Assembly: GCA_037013495.1 (NCBI GenBank)
Contig: CM072810.1
Location: forward strand, 86,226,449-86,290,448
Reading direction: 5' to 3'
DNA from: Hippophae tibetana
Taxonomy: Eukaryota > Streptophyta > Magnoliopsida > Rosales > Elaeagnaceae
Length of the DNA stretch: 64,000 nucleotides
Positions within the stretch are counted from its first letter, which is position 1. The number at the start of each line of letters is the position of its first letter. Below are positions 35,401 through 48,590 of this stretch, piece after piece. The position numbers were made by a program, and so were the translations under genes. The notes below the pieces were generated by a model. The model was not told the origin of the DNA. It did not search any database and was given only the letters and a program-made list of their open reading frames with translations.

Positions 35401-38125
35401 AGATTGAAACACGATATTCATATCTTTTGGCAAAATATCCTAGATATTGTAAATTGTTGCTAAAATATTATTAAAATATCAATAGAAATTGACAAAATAT
35501 CAATTCTTGATTTTTTTCCACATTAAGCATTATTTCAAGGCGTGGTGAAGATCCACCATAAGTATTAGCACAAGGAATGGTGATGATCCTAGTTCTCAAT
35601 ACATATACAATCCATTTGAATTTAATGATCATTTGTATTTTACAAATTGGATGGACCCGCAATTTCCTCTTATTAGTGTCAAAGTTAGAAGAAATCAAGT
35701 TACATACACATGGCATGTTAATAACTATGGAAAACATTATCTTTACTCGATGACATGACAATTTTGTCTTTGTAAACAATAGTGTTCCATATCCAATTAT
35801 TGAACCTCCAAGATAATTTTTGGTGGTAGTGAGTGAAGATACCGATACATAGGAAAAATTACAAAAAGATCGATTGTTCTTCTTACTCAAATAGATAATC
35901 GGAACCTAGATGAAGGATAAAGAAGCCAACTCATGAAATCTTTTTATGAACTCTATATCGATTTGGCCAAACAGGTCTCACAATGTGAATTGAAAAATTA
36001 TCAAAGCGAAAGTACATAAACAATATTCTCGATTCAACACATAACAAAAACTACCTATAGTAAGAAATAAGAAACTACAATAAACACACAAGAGACTGTG
36101 TGCCTGACAGGCTCTTGTCCAAACTAACAATATACATACATGGCAATCGACACTCAGCATGTGAAATAATCAAAAATACTAAAATGTCATAAATGATTTT
36201 CAATCACTTGAAGAACTCATGTGTGTGAACATATTCAATAGATGACGATTGTACTCTCATAACATGCTATCATAAATGCCATAACAAAATAATTAAAGAG
36301 TTCCACGTTCAGTACACTACCAAGGTAAGGATACTGTGATGTATATATAACCTAAGTTAGGGTAAGGACAAGCACTGTTAGCTCTCTCTTTCTCTCATAT
36401 TTTAAAATTTTAAAAAACGATTTTATTTTATAATATTAAGATATAATATGATAATTATGATTGTACAAAGTAACTATAAATTTTCATGTAATTAGCATTC
36501 CGCATAGGCTCATATCGACAATATCTAGATATTAACCTGTCCAAAATACAAAGACGCAGACAATCTAACTTTTCTTTTTGTTAAATTATTGATGCTTGGT
36601 TGTTCAGCTAAGAAAAGTACCCCCAATACTCATTAACACAAAATAAGAGGTTTTATTTATTATTTTTTAAATATATTTTTTATTAATTAGATTTTTTTTA
36701 TCTTCTATTAGATATTATTTTTTTAAAAAAAATTATATTAATTTTAAATTTTATTACCTTCAAATATCAAATCATTTATATACTATGAATCTCTCCACAA
36801 AACTAACCAAAATGCCTTTATTTACATATGGCTATTGACCAAACATCTATTCAAGTACTGGAGTACACTCTGAGCTACCGTGTGGCTATAATTTATCTTT
36901 GCTTGTTCTGATCTCATCCTTGGTAAGACAATTCAAAATTCTATCATCTTCGGACTGATTTATATATTTATTATTTCTGTTTTTGCGTGAATTTAGATTT
37001 ATAAAGTAGACTCACCAACCCAAAAGTCAAGAAACAAAAACTCAAGAAATATTTATTATTTCTTTAATCCTTGTTAATTATTGTAAAGCTTCATTTTCCC
37101 TCGGAAGAAAAGTCAAGAAACAAAAACTTCTTGCTTCAAAACCAACCAACCAATACCAACCACTAGGCTTTCTGGTATCAAAATATATCAATCATCTACT
37201 AAATCAAAATTGAGGTTGTGATGCCCAGGAGTGGATCCTTTAAAAATTGTTTTCTTTATTGATCTTTAATCTAACAATAATTATTTTCTTTTTTTTTTTC
37301 CTTAATTTTATTTGTAGTAAATTTTTTATTTAATAGTATAGAATAATGTAAATTATTAGATGTGTTTTAATTAAATTTAAAAAATGAGATTTAAAATTCA
37401 GTAAATATGAATAGAGAAAAAAACGACAGAGGATACTCCTTCCAAAGCTCACTTCTCACATCTAAAACAGATGCCTATTGTTTAAATTAAAAAAATATAT
37501 ATTATAAAATAAAATAAACTTAATTAAACCTGCAAATTGAGAAAGAGTAGGAAGCATCTATCTTTCTTTACTTTTTGTTGAATCCTTTGCGTATGAAACT
37601 AATACTCAATGATAGCAAAATAACAAAATTAGGAGGAAAAAAGTGGTACATAACATTGGTCCATAAAGAACAGAACAAGTGTTGTTTTCAACCCTAGTCA
37701 AGTTAAAATGAGAATTTGTTCATTGCCCTTCTTCGGTTCTTCCTCACTAATAGTACAAAAAAGAGAAACTTCAAAGTCTTCAAACTCTAATTTTCCACAT
37801 TCAACTACATAATTAATAATCTGCATTTTGATGGCTCTAAATAATATTTTACATTATAAAAATCTGAGCTACTAATAGTACTACTGTACATGATAGTCTC
37901 CAACCTCTATTTCTTGGAAGAGAATAATAGATCACCAAAATTCTTGAGTTTGGTTGTGTGAAATTCTGTAAGAGCACTTCTGACGTTAAAAAACGATTAT
38001 GAACCAAAAGGGTTTTTTTTCTTCTTTTTTGAAAAATACTTTCAGAAATCAGAAGGTACACTTTGTGCTTCCTGAAAGCAATTTCTTCTTAAATCACCCC
38101 CATAGAAGAACAAGAAAACGGACAC
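35401..38125. other. Intergenic region, no supported gene
   Basis: AT-rich. The frames of 60-139 codons on the minus strand at 35471-35890 and 35978-36160 have no recognisable domain and I do not call them. Part of 35400-35950 may belong to the CACTA remnant. The last 0.5 kb before 38126 should contain the 3' UTR of the receptor kinase, but I cannot place its poly(A) site. Confidence 0.5.
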
Positions 38126-41100
38126 TTAGAGTCCTGGTTTTAATATCTTTGTATCACACAATTCACTTTTCTTGATAGAACCATCCTTGGAAATAATAAT
38201 ATCCATCAAATTATAGGGTTGAACTTCCTCAAGCATTTGAATAACACTCCTCATACAAGGTCTTAGCTCAGGAAGCCTTGTTGTGCAATGAACAGAAACT
38301 TTTAAGACATTAATAGCATCTTCCTTAAAAGCCTCTTGAATATTTGAATCCACCAAACTTAATATGCTTTCTCTGCTCTTCAATTTGCTGCATATCCAGC
38401 TCACTATGTCCTTATTTTCTCCATATTCAGCTTCTATTGGCCTTTTCCCAGTCACAAGCTCCATCAATACCACTCCAAAACTATACACATCACTTTTCTC
38501 ATTTACTTTGTATGTGTATCCATATTCTGCATAATTAAAAAAAATCAATAATTAAGAGAAAACCCAATATTAATTTATCTAAATATTCTAAGAAAACAAT
38601 TAGTAAAGAAAGCATAATTCGGTGCATTTTTGGAGATTTGGCTGAAAATGTCTCAAAATGGGTTAAAATCAATGTAAAACCTAAACATAGTTCTACATAT
38701 TGCCTGTACATTGCAAAAAAGCACAATTTTAGATAATTTTTGCTAAACTCAAAACACATGCAATTTTTAGGCCTTAACACAAGAAAACAAGAAAAATAAG
38801 AATACCATTGGTGATCAACTAACCTGGTGCAATGTAGCCATGAGTACCAGCAATGACATGGGTTGAATCCTTGCCTCCAGTGGCTTGTACTATCTTGGCT
38901 AGGCCAAAATCAGCAATTCTAGGCTTCAAAAACTCATCTAACAGAATGTTACTAGACTTCACATCTCTATGGATCATTGGCTTCTCCAATCCATGATGTA
39001 AATACTCTAAACCTTTGGCTGCTCCAATAGCAATCTCATATCGCCTCTCCCAATTGAGTTCGATCTTCTGGGAGGTATGCAGCCTATCCCATAAACTCCC
39101 ATTTGACAAATATTCATACACCAACAAGCTTGAGTCTTCACTAGTAATGCTACAAAACAATTTAACAACATTGACATGCCTTATTGAGCTCAAAGTCTGC
39201 ACTTCTGCTTCAAATTGCTTCGACTTCACACCCCGTTTCGAAAGCATTGGAGTAGTACTATGAATCCTTCTCTTACCTTTAGAATCTTCATTCCATATGT
39301 GCTTCACAGCAAGAACTTTTTCATTACTAAGTACCACTTTGTATACATTTCCAGATCCTCCTTTTCCAATTAGATTCTCTTGCTTAATGGAATCAAGAAT
39401 TTCATCTTCAGAGAAACCTAACAGATGGAAAGACTTTACATCCCAAGATTCTTCCTTCAATGAACGGTTTTGATCATCCTTGTCCCTCATCTTTAAATAC
39501 AAAAACCAAGCTAGAGATAAAATCAAGACTGCTAAACCAATAGCTAAGCAAATGATGAGAGTAATAACATCTTTAGACATTTTAGAATCCTTTGAACATC
39601 TTTGAAAGGAGGTTATATTATCGATGCTGCAGAGTCCAGGATTTTCATTAAAGCTACCATCATAAGCTTTAATGGATAGTGATTGTGGTATGACACCGGT
39701 CAATCTATTGTGGGATAAATCAAGAAGACTTAGCCTCAAAGAAGCTAACCCATCTGGGATTTGACCAGAAAGTTCATTTTGGGACAAATTTAAAGAGTTG
39801 AGATTTGGTAATGAGCCTAATGATAATGGGATGTTACCAGAAAGTGAGTTCTTAGCTATGTTTAAGTCACTAAGAGACACACATGAGCCTAAAGACTCTG
39901 GTATTGAACCAGATAGCATATTACCCTGCAAATAAAGACTACCCAGATGCTTCAAATCTCCAATTTTGTTTGGAATTGTACCTGAAAGACGATTATTACT
40001 CAAATCAATTGAAACAAAAGAAGCTTTGGAAATTTCTTCCGGTAACTCCCCACTTAGACGATTGTTTGCAGCAAACAATTGACTTAAAGCCTTCGCTTCT
40101 TCAATATCAGAAGTAATTGGACCTTCAAGTTGATTTCTTTCAATGTCAATCATATCTAAATTTGGCAATCCCCATATTCCAGGTGGAACAACACCAGAAA
40201 GTGAGTTCTTGCTGATTCTCAAACGGTTCAAAGTCGAACACTTGGCATAGTTTTCAGGTATTTTACCAGTAAGATTGTTCTGTAACATTAAAAGAGCTGT
40301 AAAGGCTCCACCTTTACACATATCAGATGGGATTGAACCAGTTAAGAAATTCTCAGACACATCAATGAAATCAAACTTTGACCAAAACCCAATCTTTTGA
40401 GGAATTGTACCAGTAAGCTTGTTTCTATACAGAGAAAGGTTAACAAGCCTCTTGAATTCACCAAACTCAGCTGGAATTTCACCAGAAAACTCATTGATAT
40501 ATAGCTGAAGAGAAACCAAGTTGGTCAAGAACCTCAACTCTGATAAATCACCCTGAAGAAAGTTCCTTGAAAGATCAAAATATTCAAGGTTGGTGAGGTT
40601 TCTGAGCCCAATGGGTAGTTTTCCTATTAATGAATTGTTGTAAAGCTCAAGTTGTTTGAGATTTTTAAGCTTTACGATCTCTAGTGGAATCTCACCGTTC
40701 AGTTTACTATCAGAAATCTCCAAGCTTGTGAGTTCAGTGAGTTTTCCAATTCCTTCTGGTATTTTCCCTTTAAGACCACTGTGTGAAAGATAAAGCCAGT
40801 TCAGATTGGTGAGATTCAATATCTCAATAGGAAATTCACTTTCTTCAAATGGGTTGTCTCCTAAACTCAACTGAACAAGACCCGTCATGTTTGTTAAGGA
40901 TTTCCATGGATAGGTTCCTGAAAATCCACTCTTATTCAAGTAAAGGTACTGTAAATTGTTCAAAGAAGATATGTCAGGAACAGAACCAGTGAAAACATTG
41001 TTACCCAAATCCAAATACTTCAATTTTGTGCAGGTACTTAATTCCTTCGTGACTGGACCATTAAAGGAGTTGAAGCCCAAAGAAAGCTTCTCCAAAGATT

Positions 41101-41383
41101 GAAGCTTGCATATTTCATCAAAAGGAACAAACCCAGATAGATTGTGATGAGAGAGATCAATTTGAGTAACGAACTCATCTGAATTGCAGGTAATTCCTAA
41201 GAAGGTACATAGAGGGTTACTAGTTTGCCATGAATGGAAAACGTTTATATTGGAATTTTGCAAGGAGGATTTGAGTTTGAGCAGAATCTGAAGCTCATCG
41301 GACCTTATGCCGGAAAATAGAGAGAAGAAACAGAGGAGGTGGAAAAAAAGAGAAATTTGCCGGGAATTATTGGCCGCTGACAT
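38126..41383 (-). CDS. RLK7: LRR receptor-like kinase, subfamily XI (RLK7/HAIKU2 type)
   Basis: Two exons, 41383-38824 and 38526-38126, encode 986 residues (RLK7 and HAIKU2 of Arabidopsis are about 980-990). Order: signal peptide (about 1-28), N-terminal cap with DELQILLKLKSS, about 20 leucine-rich repeats, transmembrane segment about 606-630, then kinase. The glycine loop GKGGSGNV starts near 673, ATP lysine K694 (LAVKHIW), HRD aspartate D807, DFG at 825-827 and APE across the splice junction. All key residues are present, so an active RD-type plasma-membrane kinase is likely. Relatives perceive small secreted peptides: RLK7 the PIP peptides in defence and stress, HAIKU2 in endosperm growth. 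The short tail (ISKDGSIKKSEL) is closer to RLK7. I chose M at 41383 because the signal peptide follows directly; an in-frame ATG at 41566 lies in a MITE. Confidence 0.9.
38527..38823 (-). other. Intron of the LRR receptor kinase
   Basis: 297 bp, read on the minus strand. The donor is G|GTTAGT after the codons for GYIAP and the acceptor is TTATGCAG|AATATGG. The split codon becomes Glu, restoring the invariant APE motif ([25 protein letters not shown]). An intron at the APE motif is usual in this kinase subfamily. Confidence 0.92.
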
Positions 41384-41503
41384 ATCTGGTTTGTTGTTGA
41401 GAACAGAGTGTGGACTTATTATTGGGTTATGTATTAAACGGTAAGGTGAGAACGAAAAGTAAAGAGTTTGAAGAAATGAAGAATTAAGAAAATCACCATA
41501 GAA
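41384..41503 (-). promoter_or_regulatory. 5' flank / likely 5' UTR of the receptor kinase
   Basis: 120 bp between the start codon and the MITE. No clear TATA box is seen in it. A TTTATAAAAC stretch on the minus strand inside the MITE near 41725-41735 is the nearest candidate. Either the 5' UTR includes part of the MITE or transcription starts very close to the gene. Confidence 0.35.
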
Positions 41504-41869
41504 TAGGGTTGTCCATAAATCGGTCCGGATCCGATTAAATCGTAAAATTGGATCAAATCGGATCAAATCGAACAGTTTTACTAATTAAACGGTTCGGTCT
41601 AGTTTGTACTAATTTTAAACCGTTCGAACCGAACCGGTTTAATAATATATTAAAAATTTCACATTATTCTTCATTAAATTATAAAAAAATCGGATCAAAT
41701 TGGGAACCAAATCAGACCGAACCGTTTTATAAATCAAACGGTCTAATTCGGTTTTTATTTCTTAAAACTGTTTCAAACGATTCAGTTCGGTCCGAGTAAT
41801 ATGAACGGGACCAATTTGGTTAAATTTTTTTAGAAAAAACCAAACCGAACCGAACCATAAACACCCCTA
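41504..41869. mobile_element. hAT-like MITE rich in CGGTTCGGTT
   Basis: 366 bp with imperfect terminal inverted repeats of about 25 bp. The left end is TAGGGTTGTCCATAAATCGG and the right end, inverted, is TAGGGGTGTTTATGGTTCGG. The interior repeats ACCGAACCG and CGGTTCGG motifs, as is common in plant hAT-type MITEs. No matching 8-bp target duplication is visible (CCATAGAA against ACCCTAAC), so it is old or its flank has changed. It has no coding capacity. Confidence 0.7.
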
Positions 41870-44480
41870 ACCCTAACTACATTTAGAAAAGAGTCTCACA
41901 TTCACTAACACACTCAAGCAGTCAAAGACGATCATAAAAATAAGTTTCAATTATGGAAGGGTGTTTAGACTTTAGAGGCGAGATTGAATGGGTTTATTTT
42001 GTAGGATAAATGGTAACCTTGATTCTAAATTTTAATTAAACTTATATATATTTTTAAATTATAAGATTTTGTCCCAAATTTTAAAACTTTATATATATAT
42101 CATAAATTTTTGATTCACAAATATTTATTTTATTACATAAATTAAGACCTATGTTTGTAATTTTAAAAATTTAGAGATTAAATTTTAAAATTTAAAATTT
42201 TAGTGATATATATATATAATTTTTTTAAAATTAAGGATTATATAGTACGTTTTAAAAATTTAAATATTTATGGAAAAATATAATTAAAATTTAAACATAA
42301 ACGACCTACTTTAATATATTTTCAAAAAATTAACTATGTAAAATTATTTATTCATGATTAAGGTATATGTATTAAATTTATATTAATTAAGTAAAGTTAA
42401 TGATGTATAATGATAAATTAGTTATGGTTTCCAAATAATATTTTCATTGTATTATAACGTATGAATTAATGCATGAAAAATATTAAAAATATCTAAGTTT
42501 GCACACATATTATATATTTTGTGAAATGTGGTTCAATTATTTTTTTAAATTAAAAAAAATATTTTATTTATTTAGATAATTGTGTTACATAATATAATCT
42601 GATTTACGTGAATATAAAATAAGTGTAAATTAACACGTACTTACCATTCTTATTAATGCATACATCAAATGTGAGGTACGAGATAACTAGGTCAAGGTTG
42701 GGTTTATACGAGTTAAGTCGAAAACATGTAAATTCATTTAACCCGTTTGAGTAACCAAGTTAGAATTTCTCATGACCCATACAAACAACTCAATTAAATA
42801 ACTAAAATCATTCACAGGTGGTATGTATGTACTATCCATTCATTCACCACCATCTGCTTGTAGTTCCACCATCATCCATCATGTAGCTGCAGTTAGTTCT
42901 CATTAATTATTGGTGTTTGAGATGCATGCATGTTAACACTTTTGGCTTGATATATCACATTATTAATTTATGGTTATTAACATGCTTTTTATTTTATATT
43001 AGCCAATTTTTGAACATATATTGTTTACTATCACTAGGGCTGTAGGAGTAAGGTAGTGGTAGATATTATTTTTGAACCAATTTAAATAACTTGATTTTTT
43101 TATAAAATATTAATTTTATCTTAATTATTAATTATATTTTAATATCATTATTATTTAATAAAATTGATAAATTATTATTATTATTTAAATGATATTTAGG
43201 AATACTTTTAATAACAAAATTTAAGGCCGGTGACAACATAATTCTAGATAGTTATTATTATTATTTTTATACCAATTTAATCATAGGTAAAAAAGAGATT
43301 ATTAGGAAGAAAAAGAAGAAGATGATGATATATCTTACTTATTCTTTAAATTAAAATGACTATTATTGTAGTAACTTTGAATTTGTCTCTACAATCAGAC
43401 AACGATTATAAAAATAGACAATATAATTGCAGGGGTGGAAAGAATAAGACAGATAAGTTTTTGGATTTTTGACATCTATTCTTGTTCGCTTATGATCGCT
43501 ACAATTGGAAAGTCTCACGAAGCACGGCAACGCATAACCGCCGACTTTGACTTCCTCTATCGTTCACACGTCTAACAAGTAAGAATCACGTGTGAATTAT
43601 AAAGAAGTTATATTTTCATATTATTATTTTTTCGATAAATTTGATATTTTATTTTTATAAATTAAATATATTAATTATTTTTAAAAGTAATATACCTTAA
43701 TTATATTATTATTATTATCATAGATGTTTTAATATTTTTATTTTTTCATATATTTGAAAAAAGTTAAATAGTATAAAACTGAAACTTAATAAAGGAAGAT
43801 GGATAGATGTTTAAATATAATAATAAATTTAGTTTTTTACCTAAATAATATTGGTATAAATTAGAAGGTTGATAATTTTAGTTATAATTCTGAATATAAA
43901 TCTAATATAATATAATAATTATTTTTTAGATAGTATTAACTATTAATTTTATGTGTTATAAATATATTAAATTTTTTATAATTATAAATAAATAAAATAA
44001 TTAAGCATATTTAATTTTTTATAATTTAAATTCAAAAATATGAACACGAATTCATATAATATGAATAAATCCGACCCATCAAATATTCATAACTGTATTA
44101 TCTTGATATTTTTAAATTACCCCGAGATACCCCAATTTGGGTAAATATTTATATTCTTTTAAGCACACTTTTTATCTACTGATACCCAATTATATAAAAG
44201 TACAGTTTGTTATAAAATAATGGAGTATAAAGGGTACATATGTGAGAAAAAAACATATATGGTGAGAATGAATATATAAATTAAATTTTTTGTAAAAAAA
44301 TATGTTAGCATAATTTTTTTTTCTTATTTTAAATAATCTCTCTTAATCTCTTTACTAGTCTTATTACTCTTAGAGTCTTGAGTTTGCGTCTTTAAAGGAA
44401 GTTGTTAAACCATCTTGTAAGTTAGCACGTTAACAAGCTTATTAGTATGTCATCAGTTACTTAGAAAGTATATAATACAA
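41870..44480. other. AT-rich intergenic region, nothing recognised
   Basis: About 2.6 kb of AT-rich DNA with many TATATA and AAATTT tracts. No frame of substance, RNA gene or element ends were found. Short phrases near 42680-42790 and 43500-43600 are less AT-rich but match nothing I recognise. Confidence 0.6.
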
Positions 44481-44639
44481 TATAATTCATTTTAATTTTT
44501 TCTCTTTAAATTGTTGCCCATACTCGTGATATTTGATCATCCTAACAATTGAAAGATACAAGTGTGAGTGTTTGAAGGTAGAGAATCATCACCCTTATCC
44601 CTCTAAACTTCGAATTTGAGCAAACGTGAAGATTGGAAT

Positions 44640-45710
44640 GGAAAAATTGGAAAAAGAGATCGAGATACACTTTTGATGAAGATATCTACAATCTGTAAGT
44701 GAGATGATACATATTGAGTACGTAGTTTATCAACAACAACAAGTTTTCAAAGAAAATAGTAGTCTAACTCAACATGCTTAGCGCGCTTGTGAGAGACAGG
44801 GTTATAACTCAAAAAAATTGCACTTTAGTTGTCATAGAGAAGAAGAGGCTGTTGTGGAAGAGAAATTCTAAGGTTACGAAGAAGATGCGTAAACCAAAGA
44901 AGTTCAACGACAGTGAAAGCAAGGGCATGATACTCAAACTCACAACTTGAACGAGAAATAGTAGGTTGCTTCTTGGCACTCCAAGAAACCAAATTGTTTC
45001 CAAGGTAAATAGAATAACTAGAAGTAGAGCGATGAGTGTCAGGACATCCTGCCTAGTCGGCATCAGAGTAAGCAAGTAAAGTATTAGGAGTAGTAGATGG
45101 ATGAAAAATGAGGCCAAAATACAGGGTGCCCTTAACATAGCGAAGAATGCGTTTGACAGCAAGAAAATGGTTTTCAGTCGAAGAGTGCAGAAATTGATTG
45201 ATAGAGTTGACAACATAAGTAATATCAAGACGCATGATAGTCAAATATTGTAGAGCACCAACAAGAGAGCGGTAGAGAATGGGATACGAAAATAGAGAAC
45301 CATTAGAAGACAGGTATTGAGAGACAACCATAGGGGTGTGAATAGGCTTGCTGTCAAATAATTGAGCTCGTGTGAGAATGTCTCGTGCATATATTGAGCT
45401 AACTGATAAATAGACCATCGGTGGTGGATGTAGCTTCTAGACCAAGAAAGTAACTGAGAGAACCCAAATCCTTAGTAACGAACTCAGAATGAAGCTTACA
45501 AGTAAAGCTGTTAAGAAGAGAAGAGTTGTTTCTTGTAATAATGATGTCATCAATATAAAGGAGCAAGTAAATAATGTTAGAATGCTTATGAAAGACAAAA
45601 AGTGATGTGTTGGCACGACTACAATAAAAACCAAGTTGAATGATAAAGGAGTTGAATCGTTGAAACCAGGCACGAGAAGCCTGTTTGAGTTCATAAAGAG
45701 CTTTCTTCAA
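44640..45710 (-). pseudogene. Copia reverse transcriptase C-terminal part and RNase H (fossil)
   Basis: Blocks in copia order on the minus strand: KKALYELKQASRAWFQRF, LLLYIDDIIITRNN (catalytic YIDD box), DLGSLSYFLGLEA, then YRSLVGALQYLTIMRLDITY and LAVKRILRYVKGT, then RNase H wording to about 44640. A plus-strand frame at 45797-46339 is the antisense of this element and is not a gene. Confidence 0.8.
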
Positions 45711-47451
45711 TTGACAAACATGCTTAGGAAAATGAGGGTCAATATACCCAGGAGGCTATTCCATAAATACAGGTTCAAGAAGAAGATCATTAAGAAATGC
45801 ATTTTCACATCAAGTTGGCAGAGAGGCCATTTGTTTGTCACAGTAAGAGAGAGTACAACACAAACAGTAGTAGCCTTGATAACCGGGCTAAATGTATCAG
45901 TGTAGTCGAAGCCTTTGGAAACAAGGTGGGCTTTGAGGCGCTTAATGAATCCATTAAGGAAATATTTTGTTCAAAACACCCATTTGGAGCCCATAATGTT
46001 AGTGTTAGCAAGTCAAGGGACCAAAATCTAGGTATCATTATTTTGCAAGGCTTGAACTTCTTCATCCATAGTAGTAAGCCAAGTAGGATTCTTAGTAACA
46101 GATTTGAATTATTTTGGCTCATTAGAGATAAGAAGAGCAAAGTGAAGACTAGAGAATCCCAAGAGAGCAAGATTCGTCGGGTGGCGAGATTTGAAAATAG
46201 TAGCTTTGGCTCGTGTAAGCATGGGATGAGAATCCATCGGATTAGCCGTAATAGGAGTAGGAATAGACGGTTCGATGGTAAGCTTAAGAGAATCGAAGGG
46301 CGGAAAATATGGACCTACAAGAGAATCATTGACCTATAAAGAATCATATACTTGATGAGTACAAAGACCACATGAGTTATATCTGGATTGTGTAATGTAT
46401 TGGGAATGAGGGGTAGGAAAAGATGGGAGCACGTCTGTAGGGGGAAGACTAGGTTCCATAAAATTTGAAAATTGAAGGGATAATATGGGTTAACCCTGGG
46501 AGGTATCGAGGAAGAGAAAGTGAGTCTCGTCAAATTGAGCATGTTGAGTGAAATAGATTCTAGAGGCGAAAGGATCAAGACAACGGAACCCTTTGTAAGA
46601 ATGGATGTAACCTATAAAAATACAAGGAATGCTACAGGGAAAAATGTTGCAGGCATATAATCACGTAAATAAGGATAAACATGACAACCAAATGGATGAA
46701 AAATTTCATAATTGAGAGAGGAACCATATAAGAGCTCAAATGCGGACTTACCTCAAAGAATTGGTGTTGGAAAATGTTTGATAATGTAGGCTTCAACGCT
46801 AAAGGCGTCAAGCAAGAAGCGAAGAGAAGTGTGAGAGTGAAAAAGTAAGGCCAAACCGATTTCAGTCACATGACGGTATTTTCTTTCTACGATACCATTT
46901 TGGGTGGGAGTACATGAACAAGAGAGTTAATGATGAATGCCATAAGTACTAAGATGATTTTTAAAGCAATTGCTAGTAAATTTATCACTATCTTCACTTT
47001 GAAAAAAAAATTATAGAGTAAAAAGATGATTTTCCACAAATTTTTAAAATTAGATAAAGGTATCATAAAAGTCAGATTTGAATTTTAATGGATAAATCCA
47101 AGTGAAATGAGAATAATCATCAATGAATAAAACATAGTGAGAAAAACCCAAATTTGATTTTACGGGTGAATGACCTCATATATCACAATGAATAAGATCT
47201 AAAACATTAGATGATCGACGATAATTACAAGAATAAGGCAAACGATGTTTTTTGCAAGTTGACATTTATAACATAATGTAGGAGACAGTAATAAAAAAGT
47301 AAGATAAAGATGTCCTTTTATTTAAAAAAAGAGATAACAATGGTTTACATGTCCAAGGAGAGCATGCCATAAATCATACGAAGCATAAAAGGATTAATTT
47401 TTAAGGGTAGAAATAAAAGCAGAATGTTCACATTCTAGCACATATAAGCCT

Positions 47452-47892
47452 CTATATAGTTTTATCGGTTGCCACCATCCTTCCCATTTGGCGATTCTGA
47501 CAAGTGGAAAAATCATTAGTAAAAGTAATAGATAATGAAAAATTATTTGTTAACTTACTAATGGACAAAAGATTCTTTGTGAGGTGAGAGACAACCAAAA
47601 CGTTTAATAGATGAAGATTTGAGGAAGAGGAATTTTTACCAATGTGGGTAATGGGTAGGGACGCATCATTATCTACAATTACACAATCCTTGCTCATATA
47701 GTTAGTAGATTGGGCCAAAGTGGATTGGAATGGAGTCATATGGGCCGAAGCACCTGAGTCCAAAAACCAATCTGAAAATTCATTTCCAAACACAGAGCAT
47801 GAAGCGCTAAAAGCTTCAACAAACTGTGTCAATTGGGCATGTGGGTGGCGATCATAACGTTGCCTACACCAATCAGCATAGTGGCCTTCCAA
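47452..47892 (-). pseudogene. Copia nucleocapsid end and aspartic protease (fossil)
   Basis: A 146-residue frame whose start matches the end of a zinc knuckle (GHYADWCRQRY). It is followed by the protease signature WFLDSGASAHMT and, further on, the LLSISKLT block that precedes integrase in copia polyproteins. Part of the decayed element at 44.5-48.6 kb. Confidence 0.8.
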
Positions 47893-47899
47893 GCGATAG

Positions 47900-48590
47900 A
47901 TCTAGAACCATGGTGGTTAGTGACCTTGAGTGAGTTAGACACAACCTTGTCCAAGATTGAGAAAATCATGGTTGGGACCATAGCCATGGTCACGTCTAGA
48001 ACGAGAGGAGCCACCCCCACATTGAGAAGATCCACGGTGAGTAGTGAACACAACAATGGATGGCATTGGAGTCTTAAGAGATTTTTGAAACAGTTCACAG
48101 CTCTCTACCCTTGACACCAGATTCGGGAAATAGATGAGGTATTTGTGGGCCATTTGAGTAGTAGAGAAACTAGAGAAATCATGTTTGAGGCCACGAAGAA
48201 ACCAGTGAACTTTTTCGGTGCTATCAATCGGTCAACCAGTGGCATGAAGTTGATCGCAGATGGTCTTGAATGCACGGGCATAAATAGTGGCTAGATGGGT
48301 GAAACGCTTTATCAATTAGCGATCATCTTTAAGGCGTATTTCACATTCTTTGGAATAGTGGTTGAAAGTATTTTCAAGAGCGGTATAGACTTCGTAGGAT
48401 ATGGAGTGGTCGATGGCTTCAACCATGGCTTCCTCTGTGAGAAAGGAGAGGAAAAAAGCTTAATAGTCATTGATCGATGGCTTTCCATGTCAAGTATTTG
48501 GCATTTGGTGTTAAAGAGATAAGAGGATTAAATGGAGGTGGTGACTCAAGGGTACCATCCACATGACCCCCAGAGGCCATTAGAGATTGT
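47900..48590 (-). pseudogene. Copia gag region (fossil)
   Basis: Pieces of a copia-type gag are readable on the minus strand: a start like MASGGHVDG, a stretch with NAKYLTWKAIDQ, and RWFLRGLKHDF-like and FSTTQMAHKY-like blocks, ending in a basic, glycine- and serine-rich tail (SSQCGGGSSRSRRDHG). It belongs to the 44.5-48.6 kb element and is broken. Confidence 0.65.

Noticed and set aside
35471-35890. A 139-codon minus-strand frame as a host gene
   Set aside because: No domain, no good start context, and it lies beside a decayed transposase. The plus strand here may be further transposon remnant.
41383-41566. Starting the receptor kinase at the upstream in-frame ATG
   Set aside because: The added residues come from a MITE and place a polar stretch before a clear signal peptide at 41383.
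41861-41880. Interstitial telomere repeat (CCCTAACCCTAAC)
   Set aside because: Fewer than two units, not the usual plant CCCTAAA, and it overlaps the end of the MITE.
45797-46339. A 180-codon plus-strand frame
   Set aside because: It is antisense to a copia polyprotein that is recognisable on the other strand, and it matches no protein family I know.
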